NCBI RefSeq assembly: GCF_009650435.1 | Contig: NZ_VVIP01000038.1 | Span: 135,176-199,175 of the forward strand | Direction of reading: 5' to 3' | Source of the DNA: Foetidibacter luteolus | GTDB lineage: Bacteria; Bacteroidota; Bacteroidia; Chitinophagales; Chitinophagaceae | Length of the DNA stretch: 64,000 nucleotides | In this document: positions 9,239 to 18,308 of the stretch, piece after piece | Numbering within the stretch: the stretch's first letter is position 1 | How the letters are laid out: every line of letters begins with the position of its first letter | Notes under the pieces: model-generated | What the model was told of the DNA's origin: nothing | Database searches by the model: none | The model's input: the letters and a program-made list of their open reading frames with translations, nothing else | Translations under genes and position numbers: made by a program

Positions 9239-9732
9239 CATAATATTGCAATTATGATAATAATTCTCTCATTTATTTGCCAAATTCATATTAAAATGAA
9301 TAGATATTTAAAAATATTTGCATAATTGAAGCAGATTTTGATGCTCTACCTAATAAAAAATCTGACTGAGCCATATTAATCAGCTAAGTATTAGTCTCTA
9401 ATTGCCCAAGAATATTGATAATTTATTTTACTAATATGCAATTAATTTGCAATTTTGACTACGATTATACGCTTTTCTGGAAAACTGGTTGAAACACACG
9501 ACCCAAATTTTTGCAATCTTTCCGGCAGAAGAACTGTTTATAAGGGTTAACTTAACAGCAGGATGTATAACTTAGAACCCAGGGTTGAAAAGATTACCAG
9601 GTAAGCAGGTTTTGGCTAAAGCCTTACACCATAATAAAATGCCTGCCAGCATGTATACTGTGCAAAATTTCTTCGGTTGTCACCGTATTTGACTGCTGTG
9701 CCAGCATAAACTGCGCTAAAACCCGGTAAAGC
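9239..9732. other. AT-rich intergenic region upstream of the DeoR gene
   Basis: About 490 bp without a supportable gene and more AT-rich than its surroundings. Besides the second TGCAA palindrome at 9437-9451 and the half site at 9316-9322, nothing clear is seen. It presumably holds the promoter of the DeoR gene and possibly distal operators. Confidence 0.4.
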
Positions 9733-9786
9733 GTGGCTTTGTTTAACCTTAATTCTGGCTGCCCGACAGCCAGGCCAATAAAAAAT

Positions 9787-10572
9787 ATGTCAAATACAAT
9801 TGCCCAGGTTGCAGACGCACCGTTGGCCCTTCAAAAAAAAGAACGCAAAAAACTTATTATCAGGCAGGTGAATATTCATACCCGCTTAATGTTCTCTGAC
9901 CTTGTCAAGCTGATAGACGTTTCGGAAGATACCATACGCCGTGATGTGAACGAACTGGCCGATGAAGGCCAGGTCATCAAAATAAAAGGCGGGGCCATGG
10001 CGGCCGCTTACCATGTGGGCCAGGAAGCCAAAACCTACTCCCAGGAAGACAAGCTTATTATAGCAGAAAAAACCGCCAGCCTGCTAAAAGAGGATATGAT
10101 TGTGCTAACCGGGGGCGGCACCACCATACGAGAATTCATTAAAAAAATACCTTCCACACTGCGGGCTACCTTTATTACAGTAAACCCTTTAACAGCTGTG
10201 GAACTGCTGGATAAGCCGCTGATAAAAACCATCATGATTGGCGGCTGCCTTTCCGCCTACAGCCAAATGGTAGTAAGCGGCGAAGTGTTTTCATCGCTGG
10301 CCAACATAAAAGCAGACCTCTGCATACTGGGCATTAACGCTATTGACAGCAACAGCGGCCTTACCGACTCTGACTGGGAAACCATACAGGTTAAAAAAGC
10401 CATGATGAAAGCGGCGGCAAAAGTGGCAGTGCTAACTATTTCAGAAAAGCTCAACTCATCCATGCAAATGAAAATCGCCGACATCAGCGATATTGATTAC
10501 CTGGTAACTGAACTTGATGCCGGCCATAAAATGCTGCAGGCTTACCAGTCTAAAAATATCAGCATATTATAA
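9787..10572 (+). CDS. DeoR/GlpR-family transcriptional regulator
   Basis: A sugar-responsive repressor-type regulator of about 261 aa from ATG 9787. The frame opens at 9733, but the extra 18 residues do not resemble the family N-terminus. The N-terminal helix-turn-helix (about residues 20-72) includes the highly typical SEDTIRRDVNELADEGQVIKIKGG. The C-terminal DeoR sensor domain, related to sugar-phosphate isomerases, carries VLTGGGTTIREF and the ISEKLNSS-type segment. DeoR proteins usually respond to phosphorylated sugars. Its divergent position and the palindromes in the shared upstream region suggest that it controls the SusCD-fucosidase operon and perhaps itself. Confidence 0.9.
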   Translation: MSNTIAQVADAPLALQKKERKKLIIRQVNIHTRLMFSDLVKLIDVSEDTIRRDVNELADEGQVIKIKGGAMAAAYHVGQEAKTYSQEDKLIIAEKTASLLKEDMIVLTGGGTTIREFIKKIPSTLRATFITVNPLTAVELLDKPLIKTIMIGGCLSAYSQMVVSGEVFSSLANIKADLCILGINAIDSNSGLTDSDWETIQVKKAMMKAAAKVAVLTISEKLNSSMQMKIADISDIDYLVTELDAGHKMLQAYQSKNISIL

Positions 10573-10629
10573 CCGGGCTGCCTGCAAACCGTACCCCCAA
10601 ACTTTGCTTTCTGCTGCGATAAGTTTTTT

Positions 10630-10736
10630 AGGGGGTGCCCCCAAGCTGCGCAAGGGGTCGGGCTTTCCGCTATTACTCCGGCACAGAAGCCCTGCTGCGA
10701 CGGCCTCACCGGGGTAACCGCTTCAATCCCTCACCC
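10630..10736. repeat. R1 mosaic repeat, copy C (inverted)
   Basis: Starts AGGGGGTGCCCCC, passes through TTGCGCAAGGGG-type sequence, and ends TCAATCCCTCACCC. It is the reverse complement of copies A and B and lies 57 bp beyond the DeoR stop codon. Confidence 0.85.
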
Positions 10737-10762
10737 GAAAGCCCGTTGCCGGTTACTGGTCA

Positions 10763-10881
10763 ATGTCATTAAGTTAAGGAAACGAATGTCAGGTTGAGCT
10801 TGTCGAAACCGGGTTATGCAAGCCGCTTCTTCACCAATCCGCCTTCGACAGGCTCAGGCTGACAGCTTAACTTAATGACAT
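10763..10881. repeat. R4 element, 119 bp with 16-bp terminal inverted repeats
   Basis: Terminal arms 10763-10778 (ATGTCATTAAGTTAAG) and 10866-10881 are perfect inverted repeats. Inside them a second inverted pair, TGTCAGGTTGAGCTTGTCGA and the TTCGACAGGCTCAGGCTGAC arm, makes the whole element able to fold into one long hairpin. Related or partial copies: about 60365-60505, 18630-18755, 51510-51565 and 59087-59110. It has the shape of a miniature inverted-repeat element. No target-site duplication was confirmed. Confidence 0.7.
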
Positions 10882-11229
10882 GGGTTGCTGGTTAAAGGTC
10901 TGTTGAAGTGTAAAAGGCCAATAATTTGCTTCGTTGATGAAGCGCAGGAGAAATTCAATTTTGCTAACATTAAACTTTAAACAAACAAACATTGAACGGT
11001 TGCTGGTTACAGGTCTGTTGATTGGTAAGAGACTGATAAATTTTTTGGACGATGAAGTGCTGAAGTAGATTTTCTCAGAAACTTCGGGCAAAGAAGAACA
11101 TGGCTATAATGTGGGAAAAGCCGCATAGCGAATCCAGCCGTACAAGTGAGTGACACAACCAAAGCCCAATAGCAATCCTGCTGCCGGGTACATAAAAAAT
11201 CCTCACTTACAGCACACCTGAAAGTTTAA
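10882..11229. repeat. Gap with R7, R6 and R2 repeats
   Basis: Inverted R7 copies lie at about 10884-10950 and 10996-11085, an inverted R6 copy at about 10968-10995, and a variant R2 core GTACAAGTGAGTGACACAAC at 11140-11159, followed by GCTGCCGGGTACATAAAAAA. No gene is supported. The promoter of the M13 peptidase gene should lie in the last part. Confidence 0.55.
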
Positions 11230-11283
11230 ATGCCGCATCATGTTATCTTTATCCATCAATCATTTTTTAGAAAAGTTCTGAGT

Positions 11284-13305
11284 ATGAAAAACTGGCTGTT
11301 ACTTTTTGCTGCGCTTTTGTTGTTTACGGCCTGCAGCAATACTACTGACAAAAGTACTGAAGCGTTCATTGCTATACAGGGAATAGATTCTTCGCTAAAG
11401 CCCGGTGACAATTTTTTTACATACGTAAATGGCAAGTGGTACGATACCGCCCAGATACCCGGCTCGCAGGCAGGTGTAGGCGCCTACATGTTTATGAATT
11501 ACCCGCAACGCATACGCCTGCAAAATATATTGGACAGTGTTTCAAAAGCCAGCAACCAGGCCGGAAGCATTGAACAGAAAGTGGGTGATTTTTATGCATC
11601 AGGCATGGATACCGCTACCATTAACAAACGGGGTTATGAGCCCATAAAACCGTTGCTGGCACGTATTGACAGCATTGCCGGCATTTCATCTTTAATGAGG
11701 TTTGTGGCAGCAGAAGCAAAGGTTAACAATGCTTCTGTTGTTTATTTTGGTGTGGGGCCCGACAACAAAAACAGCAACATGAACATTGGCCATGTTTACC
11801 AGGCAGGCATAGGCTTGCCTGAACGTGATTATTACTTTAAAACAGATGCACCCAGCATTGGCATACAGGAAGCTTACAAAAAATACATTGCCGCTTTGTT
11901 TGAACTTACAGGAACAGATGCCGCACAGGCGAAGAAAAATGCGGAGCTTGTGTACAGCATTGACAAACAGTTAGCATACGCCCACAGAACAAATATTGAA
12001 CTGCGCGATGTAAATGCCAACTACAATAAAATGGCTGTTGCCAGCCTTACAAAAAAACACCCGAACATAGGCTGGATAACGTTGCTGGATAACCTGGGCG
12101 CCAAAACAGACTCCATTGATGTATCGCAACCCGCTTACTATGATAAGCTTAACACGTTGCTGAAATCTGTTGCGGTAAATGACTGGAAAGTTTACCTGAA
12201 AGCTTACTCAATAAACACTTATGCCAACGTACTGAGCAAACCATTTGTTGATGCCGCATTTGAATTTACAAAAGTATTATCCGGCCAGGCGGTGCAAAAA
12301 TCACGTGGCGAGATACTGGCAGACGCTGTTGACCAATCGCTTGGCGAAGCACTCGGCCAGTTGTATGTAAAGAAGTATTTTCCGGAAGCCGCCAAGAAGC
12401 GCATGCTTGAACTGGTGAATAACCTTCAAAAAGCTTTTGAGGCAAGAATGAGCAAGCTTGACTGGATGAGCGACAGCACCAAAATAAAAGCGAAGGAAAA
12501 ACTATTTGCCATCGCCAAAAAAATTGGCTACCCGGACAAATGGAGAAACTACGATAATGTAGCTATTACTCGCAATAAATATTTTGAGAACATTGTATCT
12601 GCGTCTTCTAACAATTACCAATTTCAACTGGCAAAGCTGAACAAACCTGTTGATAAGACAGAGTGGTTTACCACACCTTCTACAGTAACAGCCTATTATA
12701 ATCCGTCCGCCAATGAAATTGTTTTTCCGGCAGGGATATTACAGTCACCCTATTTTGACGATGCCGCCGACGACGCCCTTAACTTTGGCGGCATTGGTAT
12801 GGTGATAGGCCATGAATTAACGCATGCCTTTGACGACCAGGGCGCACAGTTTGATAAGGAAGGCAATGTAACAAACTGGTGGACGAAAGATGATTACGCG
12901 AAGTTTAACGCAAAAACAAAACAGGTAATTGACCTGTATAGCTCATTTACCGTACTGGACAGCCTGCACATAAAAGGTGCGCTTACTGTTGGCGAAAACA
13001 CGGCAGATGTAGGCGGTGTTGCCATGGCATACGATGCTTTTAAACTAACTAAACAGGGCCAGGACACTGCAACCATTGGCGGTTTTACACCAGACCAGCG
13101 CTTCTTTATTTCCGTAGCACGCATCTGGCGTGTTAAGATGAAAGATGAGTTTCTGAGGTTATGGATAAACAATAATCCACACTCACCCCCTATGTGGCGT
13201 GTTAACGGGCCGCTTATGAACTCCACCCATTTTTACGATGCATTCCACGTGCAACCAGGGGATAAAATGTATTTAGCGGATTCTGCAAGATTAAAGATTT
13301 GGTAG
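11284..13305 (+). CDS. M13-family zinc metallopeptidase (neprilysin-like) lipoprotein
   Basis: A 673-aa protein from ATG 11284, chosen because it begins directly with a lipoprotein signal (LLLFTACS, Cys at about residue 17); the frame opens 18 codons earlier. The N-terminal M13 domain (about residues 40-420) is followed by the catalytic domain with TAYYNPSANEIVFPAGIL, the zinc motif HELTH at about 509-513, and GENTADVGG at about 569 carrying the third ligand. It ends in the family C-terminal Trp (LKIW). It is predicted to cleave short peptides at the cell envelope. Length and motifs are complete. Confidence 0.94.
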   Translation: MKNWLLLFAALLLFTACSNTTDKSTEAFIAIQGIDSSLKPGDNFFTYVNGKWYDTAQIPGSQAGVGAYMFMNYPQRIRLQNILDSVSKASNQAGSIEQKVGDFYASGMDTATINKRGYEPIKPLLARIDSIAGISSLMRFVAAEAKVNNASVVYFGVGPDNKNSNMNIGHVYQAGIGLPERDYYFKTDAPSIGIQEAYKKYIAALFELTGTDAAQAKKNAELVYSIDKQLAYAHRTNIELRDVNANYNKMAVASLTKKHPNIGWITLLDNLGAKTDSIDVSQPAYYDKLNTLLKSVAVNDWKVYLKAYSINTYANVLSKPFVDAAFEFTKVLSGQAVQKSRGEILADAVDQSLGEALGQLYVKKYFPEAAKKRMLELVNNLQKAFEARMSKLDWMSDSTKIKAKEKLFAIAKKIGYPDKWRNYDNVAITRNKYFENIVSASSNNYQFQLAKLNKPVDKTEWFTTPSTVTAYYNPSANEIVFPAGILQSPYFDDAADDALNFGGIGMVIGHELTHAFDDQGAQFDKEGNVTNWWTKDDYAKFNAKTKQVIDLYSSFTVLDSLHIKGALTVGENTADVGGVAMAYDAFKLTKQGQDTATIGGFTPDQRFFISVARIWRVKMKDEFLRLWINNNPHSPPMWRVNGPLMNSTHFYDAFHVQPGDKMYLADSARLKIW

Positions 13306-13355
13306 AAGATTTTTATTATATGAACATACACATATAACCCACGCCGACGAAAGCT

Positions 13356-13796
13356 ATGGATTATTTAACTGACATTACCCCTAAACCTGTTATAGCAAGA
13401 CGCATTAGAAGATTCGCCGCATTTGTTATAGACTTTAACATTCTTGGAGCGATTGGCCTTGTAATCGGCTTTTTCTTTGGAGATCCGCATGAAGATAAGG
13501 AGGGAATAGGATATTCACTTTCCGGTTTACCGGCATTAGCCTGGATGTTTCTTTCGTTCCTGCTAATTGTTGTTAAGGAGGGCACAACCGGGCAAACTTT
13601 AGGAAAAAAAGCATTGAAAATAGAAGTGGTAAAAGCAGATTTGTCTCCCATTTCAATATCGCATTCAATTGTACGGCACTTGTTTGATATTATTGATTTC
13701 TTCCTTTTAATTGGCATTTTTGTTTCCCTGCTTAATAAATACAAACAAAGAATTGGCGACCTCGTCGCTAAAACATACGTGGTAAAAAAAGCATAA
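13356..13796 (+). CDS. RDD-family membrane protein
   Basis: A 146-aa protein with the RDD pattern: an RRIRRFAAFVIDF segment (Arg then Asp in the first membrane helix), a second hydrophobic helix (PALAWMFLSFLLIVV), the conserved GQTLGKKALKIEVV loop, and a final helix before NKYKQRIGDLVAKTYVV. RDD proteins are small membrane proteins of mostly unknown function, some proposed as transporters or ion antiporters. It lies 50 bp after the M13 peptidase gene on the same strand, so it may be co-transcribed. Nothing ties its function to the peptidase. Confidence 0.85.
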   Translation: MDYLTDITPKPVIARRIRRFAAFVIDFNILGAIGLVIGFFFGDPHEDKEGIGYSLSGLPALAWMFLSFLLIVVKEGTTGQTLGKKALKIEVVKADLSPISISHSIVRHLFDIIDFFLLIGIFVSLLNKYKQRIGDLVAKTYVVKKA

Positions 13797-13836
13797 AACT
13801 CGGCAAAATTCATATTGGGCCCCTTCAATCCCGCTT

Positions 13837-13857
13837 TGCGGAACTTTCAGTTCCGCA
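13837..13857. terminator. Hairpin after the RDD gene, possible terminator
   Basis: TGCGGAACT (13837-13845), loop TTC, AGTTCCGCA (13849-13857): a perfect 9-bp stem between convergent genes. The following T-run is weak, so it could instead be part of a dispersed hairpin repeat. Confidence 0.4.
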
Positions 13858-13884
13858 GTAATATTTTGTCGCTTGCATCGGCGG

Positions 13885-13995
13885 CCCGGGCTCATCTACC
13901 AGGGCCTGAAAAGCTGCCATGAAAAACCAGCCGATGAAAGGATTGCGACGCAACTGGGCCGCCATGAAAAACCGGACGCCGGTATGTAAAGCCTT
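13885..13995. repeat. R2 repeat copy between convergent genes
   Basis: Contains ATTGCGACGCAACTGGG, a CCATGAAAAACCGG segment occurring twice, and an ending GACGCCGGTATGTAAA, all features of the R2 family. No gene is supported. Confidence 0.55.
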
Positions 13996-14034
13996 CTCCA
14001 TATACACAGTGCTTAAGTAAATATACCTTATTGG

Positions 14035-16434
14035 TTATTTCTTAAACAACGCCGCTACCAGCCACATAACATCGGCGGTGGTGTGCGTCCATATTTCTTT
14101 GTAAGTGGCGTTTACCTGCATGGGCATATACGGCTCATCTTCATTTTCAAAAGTTTCTATGCCAACAGGTACAGCGCCAACCACATCGCCGGCATAGGCG
14201 CCATACAGGGGCGGATAATCGTAGCCGTCGCCATAAATAGTGCTCATGGCAAAGGGGTTGTAACCAATGATATACTCCAATTGGCGGGTGGCAATATCGG
14301 CAAGTGCTTTATCTTTTAATAAAGCCGATAAAATAAACGCGGCTTTTGCCTTGCCCATTAGCACGGCATGAAAACCCCTGAACTGGTAGGCTACCGGGAA
14401 ACGGCGCAGGTAAAAATTGCCGCCCAGGTGGATGCCATTTTTAACCTGGGCATTGTACTCTTCCATAGAAGGCAGGCCTATCTTTTCGCCTTCGTGATAA
14501 ATGCCCGCAAACTCAGCATTGTTCAATTCATAAACAGCGGCAGGCAATATGCCGTAAGGCGCAATAGCAGTGGAAATATCATGAAGGTAATCTGCATAAG
14601 CCTGGCAGGAAGTTTTCCATAAGGGCGCATCCGGGTGATTGGGGGCATCCAGCAATAACATGCTGAGGCCCTGCACCATCAGGTGCTCGTTGCTGCGGTG
14701 GAAGTATTCCAATATCCTTTTCTTTGAGCGTGATTCATAGAAGAAGCCATGCAACGGCATTTGCCAGTCGGTCCGCCGTTCTTTCTGCTGGCCATCCATC
14801 ACTACATGGGCATATTGTGCAGCCATATCAAGATACGATTGTTCACGTGTAAGGCGGTACAGGTGCATGGCGGATACCATGGCGCCGGCGTATAATTCAG
14901 TTTCATTCCTGTCATTAGCGGCCATGCCTAACAGTTCGCTGGCAAACTTAAAATCCTCAATGGCGGCTTTGCGGCATAAGGCGCTAAACACCTTGTCTTG
15001 CTGCTGGTACATACGTGCGGCCACAGCGCAATAAGATGCGGCTATAAAATTATCCGCTGGATTATTAGATGCCTTACCCTGCATATCATCTTTAGTACCG
15101 TTGATGTTATCAGTCCAGATGCCGATGATTAACCCGCCATTGCGGTAGCCATCGCCAAACCTTGTTTTCAATGCCCACTCAAGGCCCCAGCGGGCTTCGT
15201 CAAGCAGGCGCTGGTACAGCGTTTCGTTGGAGGTTTTTACCGCGTCTGCCAGTTGCAGCATAGCCAACCCGCCCCTGGCTGTATTGCCGATGCCTTGCGT
15301 AAGGTCTGCCGCATCGTGCCAGCCCCCGCTAACATTCACGGTTCTGCCGTCAGGGTGGGCAGTAGTAACGTCCAGGTGGCACTGCTGATGAATGCCCGGC
15401 TGGTTATAGCCGCACCTTTCAGCAAAGAAAAAATTAAGCGTACGCCACGCGGTAGCCAGGTACGCATCATCTCCAATGCCAAAAGGTTTTGTGGTACGGC
15501 CATCTATCGCCAGGGTATAAAAACCAGGTTTGTTAAAGCTGCTGAAATCAAGCTGCACAAAACCGCTATCCAGTTTTTTTCCTTCACCACTAAAAGCCAG
15601 CTTGCCGGCTGCATCCACCAGTTGAAATTTGGTGGTAGCCACCTGCTGAACAAGCGCCTGTTTTACCGATCCGCTTTTGTACCCGCTGTGGCTATATGCT
15701 ATGGCATTGCTGCGCAAATGGAAACCCCTGCTATTTTCCGCTTCTACCTGTTCAAGCCGCATATCATCCACATACAACTTCATGTTATCGCCTGCACCTT
15801 GCGGCGAGCCTGTAAGCATAATATTAACTGACAAACCGGTTACCGCGTCGCGATACAAATCCGGCAACTCCCAAATTATTTGCTGCCATTTTCCGGGGTA
15901 CACAGTAACAAAATGCTGCCCTTCAAACCTGCCCGGCGTTGGCATAATATGTTCGCCTTCGTTATATAGTGTACACCCGATAAAGAAAGTGTAGAAGCCC
16001 GGCGCATCGGCATATACCCAAACAGAAAACCTGTTATAAGCGTGCAGGTTCTCTCTTTTGATGGGCCTTATTAATTCCGCAGAAGCATAGCTACGGTTGC
16101 TGGGATTTTTTACCGCCAGTGAAGTAGGTGTTTCCAGCAATATGCTGCCTTTGCCGGAAATGGTATTGGCTTTGTCAATTCTGATGCTTCCCGGCCCTTT
16201 AAGCTTTAGCGAGTTAACATCTTCTGCCAGTGGCAACTGGCGGGAATTGGTTACTTTTTTCTTTAGCCACCTGGTAATGCCGGCATCGCTTCTATCAGCC
16301 TTCATTACATATTTAAGGTAATGGCTTTCCTGCAATTGGCGTTGCAACGAAACGTTTTGGGCAATAGCGGGTTTAATACAAAGGACGGTTAGTAATAACA
16401 ATACTATTGTACGGCAACCGGGATGAAGCAGCAT
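14035..16434 (-). CDS. Glycoside hydrolase family 9 enzyme (endoglucanase-like)
   Basis: A 799-aa secreted enzyme from ATG at 16434, selected because the signal peptide (LLLLTVLCIKPAIAQ) follows immediately; the frame extends 26 codons further upstream. In order: a carbohydrate-binding-like beta domain (about residues 60-235), an Ig-like cellulase N-terminal domain (about 240-320), and the (alpha/alpha)6 GH9 domain. GGWHDAADL near residue 370 carries the catalytic Asp pair, and the acid Glu is probably the one in ATYKEIW, about 20 residues from the C-terminus. GH9 members cleave beta-1,4-glucans, glucosamine linkages or related glycans; the exact substrate is open. It may be co-transcribed with the LamG-EEP gene upstream. 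Confidence 0.9.
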   Translation of the reverse strand: MLLHPGCRTIVLLLLTVLCIKPAIAQNVSLQRQLQESHYLKYVMKADRSDAGITRWLKKKVTNSRQLPLAEDVNSLKLKGPGSIRIDKANTISGKGSILLETPTSLAVKNPSNRSYASAELIRPIKRENLHAYNRFSVWVYADAPGFYTFFIGCTLYNEGEHIMPTPGRFEGQHFVTVYPGKWQQIIWELPDLYRDAVTGLSVNIMLTGSPQGAGDNMKLYVDDMRLEQVEAENSRGFHLRSNAIAYSHSGYKSGSVKQALVQQVATTKFQLVDAAGKLAFSGEGKKLDSGFVQLDFSSFNKPGFYTLAIDGRTTKPFGIGDDAYLATAWRTLNFFFAERCGYNQPGIHQQCHLDVTTAHPDGRTVNVSGGWHDAADLTQGIGNTARGGLAMLQLADAVKTSNETLYQRLLDEARWGLEWALKTRFGDGYRNGGLIIGIWTDNINGTKDDMQGKASNNPADNFIAASYCAVAARMYQQQDKVFSALCRKAAIEDFKFASELLGMAANDRNETELYAGAMVSAMHLYRLTREQSYLDMAAQYAHVVMDGQQKERRTDWQMPLHGFFYESRSKKRILEYFHRSNEHLMVQGLSMLLLDAPNHPDAPLWKTSCQAYADYLHDISTAIAPYGILPAAVYELNNAEFAGIYHEGEKIGLPSMEEYNAQVKNGIHLGGNFYLRRFPVAYQFRGFHAVLMGKAKAAFILSALLKDKALADIATRQLEYIIGYNPFAMSTIYGDGYDYPPLYGAYAGDVVGAVPVGIETFENEDEPYMPMQVNATYKEIWTHTTADVMWLVAALFKK

Positions 16435-16599
16435 AGGTTTGTGTTTGTATAAAAATAGGGTAAACAGCGCATTAACTCTACACGTATTGAATGCACATTG
16501 CACTGGCGGCATGTATTGTTAAGTGATGGCTTACTGGCATGAAGTTTAGCGCTATCAAGCTTAAGCCTGGCTGCAAAAACATTAGCGGGTATCATCTTC

Positions 16600-16757
16600 G
16601 GGTGAGGGATTGAAGCGGATACCCCCGGTGAAGCCTTCGCCGCCGGGCATTGTGCCGGAGTATGAGCACAAGCGAGGAAAAGCAACTAAGTGTTGCTTTG
16701 ACAAAGGTTGCGAACGCAGTTCTGCCCGACCCCTTGCGCAGCTTGGGGGCACCCCCT
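16600..16757. repeat. R1 mosaic repeat, copy D (long form)
   Basis: Same outer ends as the short copies, but the centre carries an extra module beginning GAGCACAAGCGAGG and containing AAGCAACTAAGTGTTGCTTT, itself a hairpin, then TTGCGAACG before the shared GCCCGACCCC. The extra module also occurs in copies at 28193-28375 and 35225-35377. Confidence 0.85.
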
Positions 16758-16808
16758 GAAAATTTCAATACTTTAATTAATGCAGCCCCTGTATTTTGTA
16801 AAGCTCCA

Positions 16809-18308
16809 TTACCTGTTTAACGTAAATACTGTTACCAATGCGGCATGGTCTGACGGATACATTACCGGGTGGCTGGTAATGGTGAAAGATTGCACGGGTT
16901 TTAATTTTTTGCCCATGTAATAAATGTAATCAATCCTGTCCTGGAACCAGGTGGTAAAATGCGGCGACCATGTAATGCCGCGGTGTTTTAGAGGATCTGG
17001 GTATAATTGCCTGTAGGTATCTTTGAAGCCTGTCTGCTCCATTAGAACCGTAGTGGGAAAAGGTATTACGTAACCGTGGTTGAGGTGGCGGGTTGATTCT
17101 ACCCAATCCAGGTGTGAGCCGCTGTTAAAATCCCCACAGAAAACAATGGGTATGCTGTCAGCCATTTGCAGCCAGGGATTGATTTTTTTAAGGATGCCCC
17201 TTAGAAAAGCAGTATTTACTTTTTCCTGTTGCTCCAACCAGAAATTCCGGTCAATATTTTCTCCTTTGTCCAGCATATCCCAATAGTCGAACGGGTAGTT
17301 AAACCAGTTGGTAAAAAAAGCGATGGGTGTATTGTTTACTTTGATAAGCGCCCCTCCATTGTTGAAAGGTTTATAACCATCTATGGTTTGCTGTATGGGG
17401 TAACGGCTTAATATAGAAAGGTTAGAGCTGCGCAGGTAAAAATAATAGCCCAAAGCATCAGCGATGCCTGGCCCTGAGCCATAAGTTTCCTGCATGGAAA
17501 TGATATCGGCGCCGGAGTTTTTAATAACATCCACAATGCGCTGTACGCCTGTTTCCTTACCGGTTTCCCTGCCGCCATGCCAGATATTATAATTCATCGT
17601 GGACAGCGTTTTTCGGGATGGCACGGCTGCTGCAGGCCCAAAATAACCCTCAACGGATTTGGCTATATCAGCCGGCGAGAGCACGCCGGTAAACAATTGC
17701 ACTTCGTCTATAAAGCCATTGAAAGTTTCCCATTGCGCTATGTAACCGGTGCTGTCTCCACCAATCAGTAATTTTTGCGGGGCAATGCGCCGTACGTCGG
17801 GTGTATGCACAATGGCAACATTACGGCCATCATAATATAGCCACGCTTCTTCTTTAACTGCATTATAGGCAAATGCGAGGTGATGCCATTTGTTATCCTT
17901 TATGGTTTGGCGGCGTGCGGTGGGCAGGTAATCATAAAGCAATGTATCTTCCCGGAGAGACCAAAACCAGGCGCCGTTTGCCTGCACACCCAGCCGCCAG
18001 CCGTAGGTGCTGTCGCCGCGTTGCTCATAACCGCTGATGATGTTGTAAGGTTGCTGCAGGCCGGCATCTGCCTTAACCCACAGCGTTACAGAAAACGATT
18101 GCTGCATGGATGGCAACGGGTACTGCCGCACAACAGGCGTACGCATGGCCGCAGTACCGGATAAATTTAAGCAGGTACCAAACAATGAACGTGAAGTGTT
18201 GTATTGGTTACTTGCCGGAAAGGAGTTAGACCACACCGGTTTTTGGGCTGTTGCTACTTTACCTGCTACAACTAATAACGAGAGAACTAAACTTACAGCA
18301 AAACGCAT
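16809..18308 (-). CDS. Secreted LamG plus endonuclease/exonuclease/phosphatase-fold protein
   Basis: A 499-aa protein with a signal peptide (cleavage near VATAQ, residue 21). Residues ~40-225 form a concanavalin-like LamG jelly-roll (SFSVTLWVKAD, HHLAFAYNAVKEEAWLYYDG, FNGFIDEVQLF). Residues ~235-499 form an EEP-fold hydrolase with the catalytic blocks intact: SMQETYG (metal-binding Glu), FCGDFNSGSH (GDxN) and SDHAALV. EEP enzymes hydrolyse phosphodiesters in nucleic acids, sphingomyelin or phosphoinositides. The export and glycan-binding-type LamG domain argue for an extracellular substrate. It sits just upstream of the GH9 gene on the same strand, with an R1 repeat between. Confidence 0.87.
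   Translation of the reverse strand: MRFAVSLVLSLLVVAGKVATAQKPVWSNSFPASNQYNTSRSLFGTCLNLSGTAAMRTPVVRQYPLPSMQQSFSVTLWVKADAGLQQPYNIISGYEQRGDSTYGWRLGVQANGAWFWSLREDTLLYDYLPTARRQTIKDNKWHHLAFAYNAVKEEAWLYYDGRNVAIVHTPDVRRIAPQKLLIGGDSTGYIAQWETFNGFIDEVQLFTGVLSPADIAKSVEGYFGPAAAVPSRKTLSTMNYNIWHGGRETGKETGVQRIVDVIKNSGADIISMQETYGSGPGIADALGYYFYLRSSNLSILSRYPIQQTIDGYKPFNNGGALIKVNNTPIAFFTNWFNYPFDYWDMLDKGENIDRNFWLEQQEKVNTAFLRGILKKINPWLQMADSIPIVFCGDFNSGSHLDWVESTRHLNHGYVIPFPTTVLMEQTGFKDTYRQLYPDPLKHRGITWSPHFTTWFQDRIDYIYYMGKKLKPVQSFTITSHPVMYPSDHAALVTVFTLNR

Noticed and set aside
11230..11283. Upstream start for the M13 peptidase
   Set aside because: The 18 extra residues would bury the lipoprotein signal; ATG 11284 gives a normal signal peptide.
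13361..13828. 155-aa minus-strand frame opposite the RDD gene
   Set aside because: The plus-strand RDD protein has clear family motifs and helices; the opposite frame has none.
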